In this document: positions 61,816 to 64,000 of the stretch, piece after piece
Position numbering within the stretch: position 1 is the first letter of the stretch
Layout: each line of letters starts with the position of its first letter
Assembly: GCF_000834055.1 (NCBI RefSeq)
Contig: NZ_JXSQ01000002.1
Location: 186,001-250,000 of the forward strand
Reading direction: 5' to 3'
Source: Leucobacter komagatae
GTDB taxonomy: Bacteria > Actinomycetota > Actinomycetes > Actinomycetales > Microbacteriaceae
DNA: 64,000 nt
Made by a program: the position numbers and the translations under genes
The notes under the pieces: generated by a model
Database searches by the model: none
Seen by the model: the letters and a program-made list of their open reading frames with translations, nothing else
What the model was told of the DNA's origin: nothing

Positions 61816-62526
61816 ATGACCGCACACGACGACCTCAGCAACGCCGTCACCCTCGGCGAGCAGGTGTACTGCAGCATCCAGGCTGCCATCGCTGATGGCA
61901 CCCTCACTCGAGGACAGCGCATCACGGAGCGCGGTCTCGCAGATCTACTCGGCGTGAGCACAACCCCGGTGCGCGAGGCAGTCCGTCAACTAACCCAAGA
62001 GGGCATGATTGAGCGCCTCGGGCCACGGAAGCTGCACATTGCGAACCTGAGCCGAACTGCCCTCAACGAGACAGACGAAATTGAAGCCGAACTGCAAGGG
62101 CTCATTGCAAAGTTCGCTACGCGCAAAGCCACGGGTGCTGACATCACCAAGCTGTCCGCGTTGATTGATGACGCGGACAACGAATTCGCCTCCCTGAAGC
62201 AACGCTTGGACGAAGATGGCGTGGTGGATGAATCGCGCGCGCCGCACCTATTCGATGCACTCCGAGACTTCCACGCTCAGCTCGTCAGCATTGCCGAAAA
62301 CCCAATCCTCGAACGGCTACTGAACCAAACCGCCGCACTTTCCCCCGAACAACGCGCCACCGCAAGCCAGCTCCGCGACCCGGCGGCCATTAAGGGCATC
62401 GAGCTTCGATACCCCGACCACCGCCTCATCCTTGATGCAATCAGATCCGGAGACGCCGAGCGGGCCTATCGCGCAGCACGGGATCACGCGCTTTCCGCGC
62501 ACGGGGAAATCCGCCGGAGCGCCTAA
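61816..62526 (+). CDS. GntR-family (FadR subfamily) regulator
   Basis: A 236-residue regulator. The winged helix is RGQRITERGLADLLGVSTTP, then VREAVRQLTQEGMIERLGPR. The C-terminal FCD domain (about 90-225) has DALRDFHAQLVSIAENPILE and YPDHRLILDAIRSGDAERAY with metal-binding His residues. FadR-type regulators sense carboxylic acids. It diverges from the binding-protein operon across 246 bp and is the obvious candidate to control it; the inducer would then be the imported compound or a product of the LLM enzyme. Confidence 0.92.
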   Translation: MTAHDDLSNAVTLGEQVYCSIQAAIADGTLTRGQRITERGLADLLGVSTTPVREAVRQLTQEGMIERLGPRKLHIANLSRTALNETDEIEAELQGLIAKFATRKATGADITKLSALIDDADNEFASLKQRLDEDGVVDESRAPHLFDALRDFHAQLVSIAENPILERLLNQTAALSPEQRATASQLRDPAAIKGIELRYPDHRLILDAIRSGDAERAYRAARDHALSAHGEIRRSA

Positions 62527-62591
62527 CAACCACTGACACGCATCGCACCCCAGTCGGGCGCGATGCGGAACACTCGCGACCTCGCCAGACA

Positions 62592-62657
62592 CCCTGGCCC
62601 TGGCCCTGGCCCTGGCCCTGGCCCTGGCCCTGGCCCTGGCCCTGGCCCTGGCCCTGG
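62592..62657. repeat. hexanucleotide microsatellite (CCCTGG)11
   Basis: Eleven perfect consecutive CCCTGG units (66 bp) lie between the GntR and MFS genes, outside any credible gene. The run gives open Pro-Gly frames on both strands that I do not regard as genes. Confidence 0.95.
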
Positions 62658-62798
62658 CGAGGCTCCCACCCAACCCCAGCATCGCAGCAACACCCTCCAC
62701 GCGTGGTTCACCCAGCCCCGCGGCTGGGCCTACACCATGGGCTGAGCTGTGCTGTCCGAAGGGGCAGAACGGGCTAGCCAAACCGACCGGGTAGACTT

Positions 62799-62831
62799 AT
62801 GCTGTAGCAAAGCATATTTTTGCTGCAGCAT
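62799..62831. promoter_or_regulatory. paired palindromic operators upstream of the MFS gene
   Basis: TGCTGTAGCA (62800-62809, one mismatch) and TGCTGCAGCA (62821-62830, perfect) are near-identical palindromes 21 bp apart, two helical turns. Together they also form 13-bp inverted arms (62799-62811 and 62819-62831), so a hairpin is possible. They lie 24 bp before the MFS ATG. Confidence 0.65.
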
Positions 62832-62854
62832 CAGACAAGGAGGTCTGCCTACCC

Positions 62855-64000
62855 ATGCCAGAACAAAGGGTACCGATCGCGCGGTTAAACCTTCGAGCAG
62901 CGATGCTCGTGGCTCTCGCCATTTTCGCCCAGGAGTCCGTTTGGGCTTTTTATGACGCCCAAGTGCCGGCAAGCATCGCTCAATACACGACGAGCGCAGC
63001 CCTCATTGGGCTCCTCATGGGTGTCGACAACGTGGTAGGGATTTTTGTCCAGCCGATGCTGGGCCACCTGTCCGATCGAACTCGGTCGAGATTCGGTCGC
63101 CGCATCCCATACCTGGCGATCGGCGCGCCGATAGCCGCGATCCTCTTCGCGCTTATCCCCCACACGACATCCTTCGGTGGACTTATCGCCTGCATTTTCC
63201 TGTTCGCGCTCACCGCCAACGGTTATAAGGCGATCACTGAGTCCCTTACGCCTGACTTTCAGCCACCCTCGAAGCGCAGCACCGCCAACGCGATCGCAAA
63301 GATAGCCTCGAGCGCCACGATTATCGTGTCCGCACTGATTAGCCTGCTGATTGTCGACCACAACCTACAGCTTGCGTTCGCGATCCCGGCAGTTATGCTG
63401 CTCCTCGCCGCTCTCGTCGTCACCTTCACGATTCACGAGGAACGCGCACCGGGATACCTCGCTGCCGCAGCGGAGTCTGCCGCGAAAACCGAGCCAGCGT
63501 GGACGCTCAAGCGAATCTTCCGAGAACTCCTGAGCGACAGCGACCGAAGTCGCCTATTCCTGCTTGTCGCGGTGTTCTTTGTCGCCGGAACGTGGGCCGC
63601 AATGCGCGCTCAGCTGACCCCATACGCCATGGAGGTGCTCGATCTCTCCCGCGGACAGGCAGGTGCTCTAACTCTCCCTGCCGGGATTGCCTTCATCGTC
63701 GCGGCACTTCCCGTCGCCGCACTATCAAACCGATTCGGTCGGCGACGCATGACGCGCGTCGGCTTGGCCGTGTTCATCGCTGGCTGCTTCGTGGCACTCG
63801 CGATACCAACGGTGACGATGACTATCGCGGGTGTCGTGATAGCAGCGATGGGATTCTCAACCTTTGCGATTAACGCAGTGGTGATCATGTGGAACCTCGC
63901 CCCGTCGCCCAGCGTGGTCGGGATCTACACAGGGCTCTACGCCGTGTCGTACGCGATTGGCTCGTCGCTTGGCCCGGCAATGATCGGTGTCTTTGTAGAT
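62855..64000 (+). CDS. MFS transporter, 3' end outside window
   Basis: A major facilitator of which 382 residues and about ten helices are visible. The loop 2-3 motif is GHLSDRTRSRFGRRIPYLAI, the form seen in sugar/H+ (GPH or SLC45-like) symporters, and a second copy lies at ALSNRFGRRRMTRVGLAVFI. A cytoplasmic loop (SAAKTEPAWTLKRIFRELLS) separates the halves. AAGGAGG lies 11 bases before the ATG at 62855. The paired palindromes upstream point to a dedicated repressor, not found in the window; the gene may be followed by sugar-metabolism genes to the right. Confidence 0.9.
   Translation, partial: MPEQRVPIARLNLRAAMLVALAIFAQESVWAFYDAQVPASIAQYTTSAALIGLLMGVDNVVGIFVQPMLGHLSDRTRSRFGRRIPYLAIGAPIAAILFALIPHTTSFGGLIACIFLFALTANGYKAITESLTPDFQPPSKRSTANAIAKIASSATIIVSALISLLIVDHNLQLAFAIPAVMLLLAALVVTFTIHEERAPGYLAAAAESAAKTEPAWTLKRIFRELLSDSDRSRLFLLVAVFFVAGTWAAMRAQLTPYAMEVLDLSRGQAGALTLPAGIAFIVAALPVAALSNRFGRRRMTRVGLAVFIAGCFVALAIPTVTMTIAGVVIAAMGFSTFAINAVVIMWNLAPSPSVVGIYTGLYAVSYAIGSSLGPAMIGVFVD

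Noticed and set aside
62523-62745. Small Pro-Gly proteins on both strands
   Set aside because: They are simply translations of the (CCCTGG)11 microsatellite and have no start signals.

Overview
The window reads as chromosome from a high-GC actinobacterium. Gene families and codon bias toward G/C third positions point to Microbacteriaceae; Leucobacter or a close relative is my best guess. This is inference from protein resemblance only, since no rRNA or tRNA gene is visible. Many start codons lack a Shine-Dalgarno sequence and instead lie 5-7 nt downstream of a TANNNT hexamer, which is the leaderless syntax typical of Actinobacteria.

Layout. 1-4.4 kb: NAD synthesis (nadA, running off the left edge) with its NrtR repressor and a GT-N7-AC operator, then hisD and a broken tetR. 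4.4-9.9 kb: APC permease, a small membrane protein, SecA2 and a PPGG-repeat membrane protein. 10-14 kb: two-component system divergent from an ABC-2 exporter, and a SdpI-like protein. 14.2-21.7 kb: a giant LPTTG-anchored surface protein. 21.8-33.2 kb: glutamate decarboxylase, SNF2 helicase, heme O synthase, a methionine aminopeptidase divergent from an XRE regulator, CorA, a WYL regulator, and an ABC exporter whose ATPase has lost Walker B. 33.2-44 kb: a dense xenobiotic or stress region of hydrolases, NmrA-like and FAD monooxygenases (one TetX-like), a CGNR protein, and TetR/MarR regulators, most of them next to clear palindromic operators. 44.3-47.9 kb: a second LPxTG surface protein. 48-55.3 kb: TetR/GNAT, a wrecked alanyl-tRNA editing gene, an arsenic operon and a lipoprotein. 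55.3-62.5 kb: an OppA-type ABC importer operon ending in a luciferase-like monooxygenase, divergent from a GntR regulator. 62.6-64 kb: a hexanucleotide microsatellite and an MFS transporter with paired operators, running off the right edge.

How it works together. The window is dominated by small, locally controlled modules: a regulator, an operator over its promoter, and one to three effector genes. The effectors are efflux pumps, flavin monooxygenases, hydrolases, acetyltransferases and arsenic detoxification. Two long sortase-anchored proteins supply surface structure; no sortase gene is seen here.

Reading-frame damage is unusually frequent. nadA, tetR (3752), the 31.5-kb ABC ATPase, alaX, arsC and the oppC-type permease are all interrupted, and a MarR-GNAT gene lacks its expected stop. 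Most lesions are 1-2 base indels that could be sequencing errors. The Walker B deletion and the alaX nonsense codon look like real decay.
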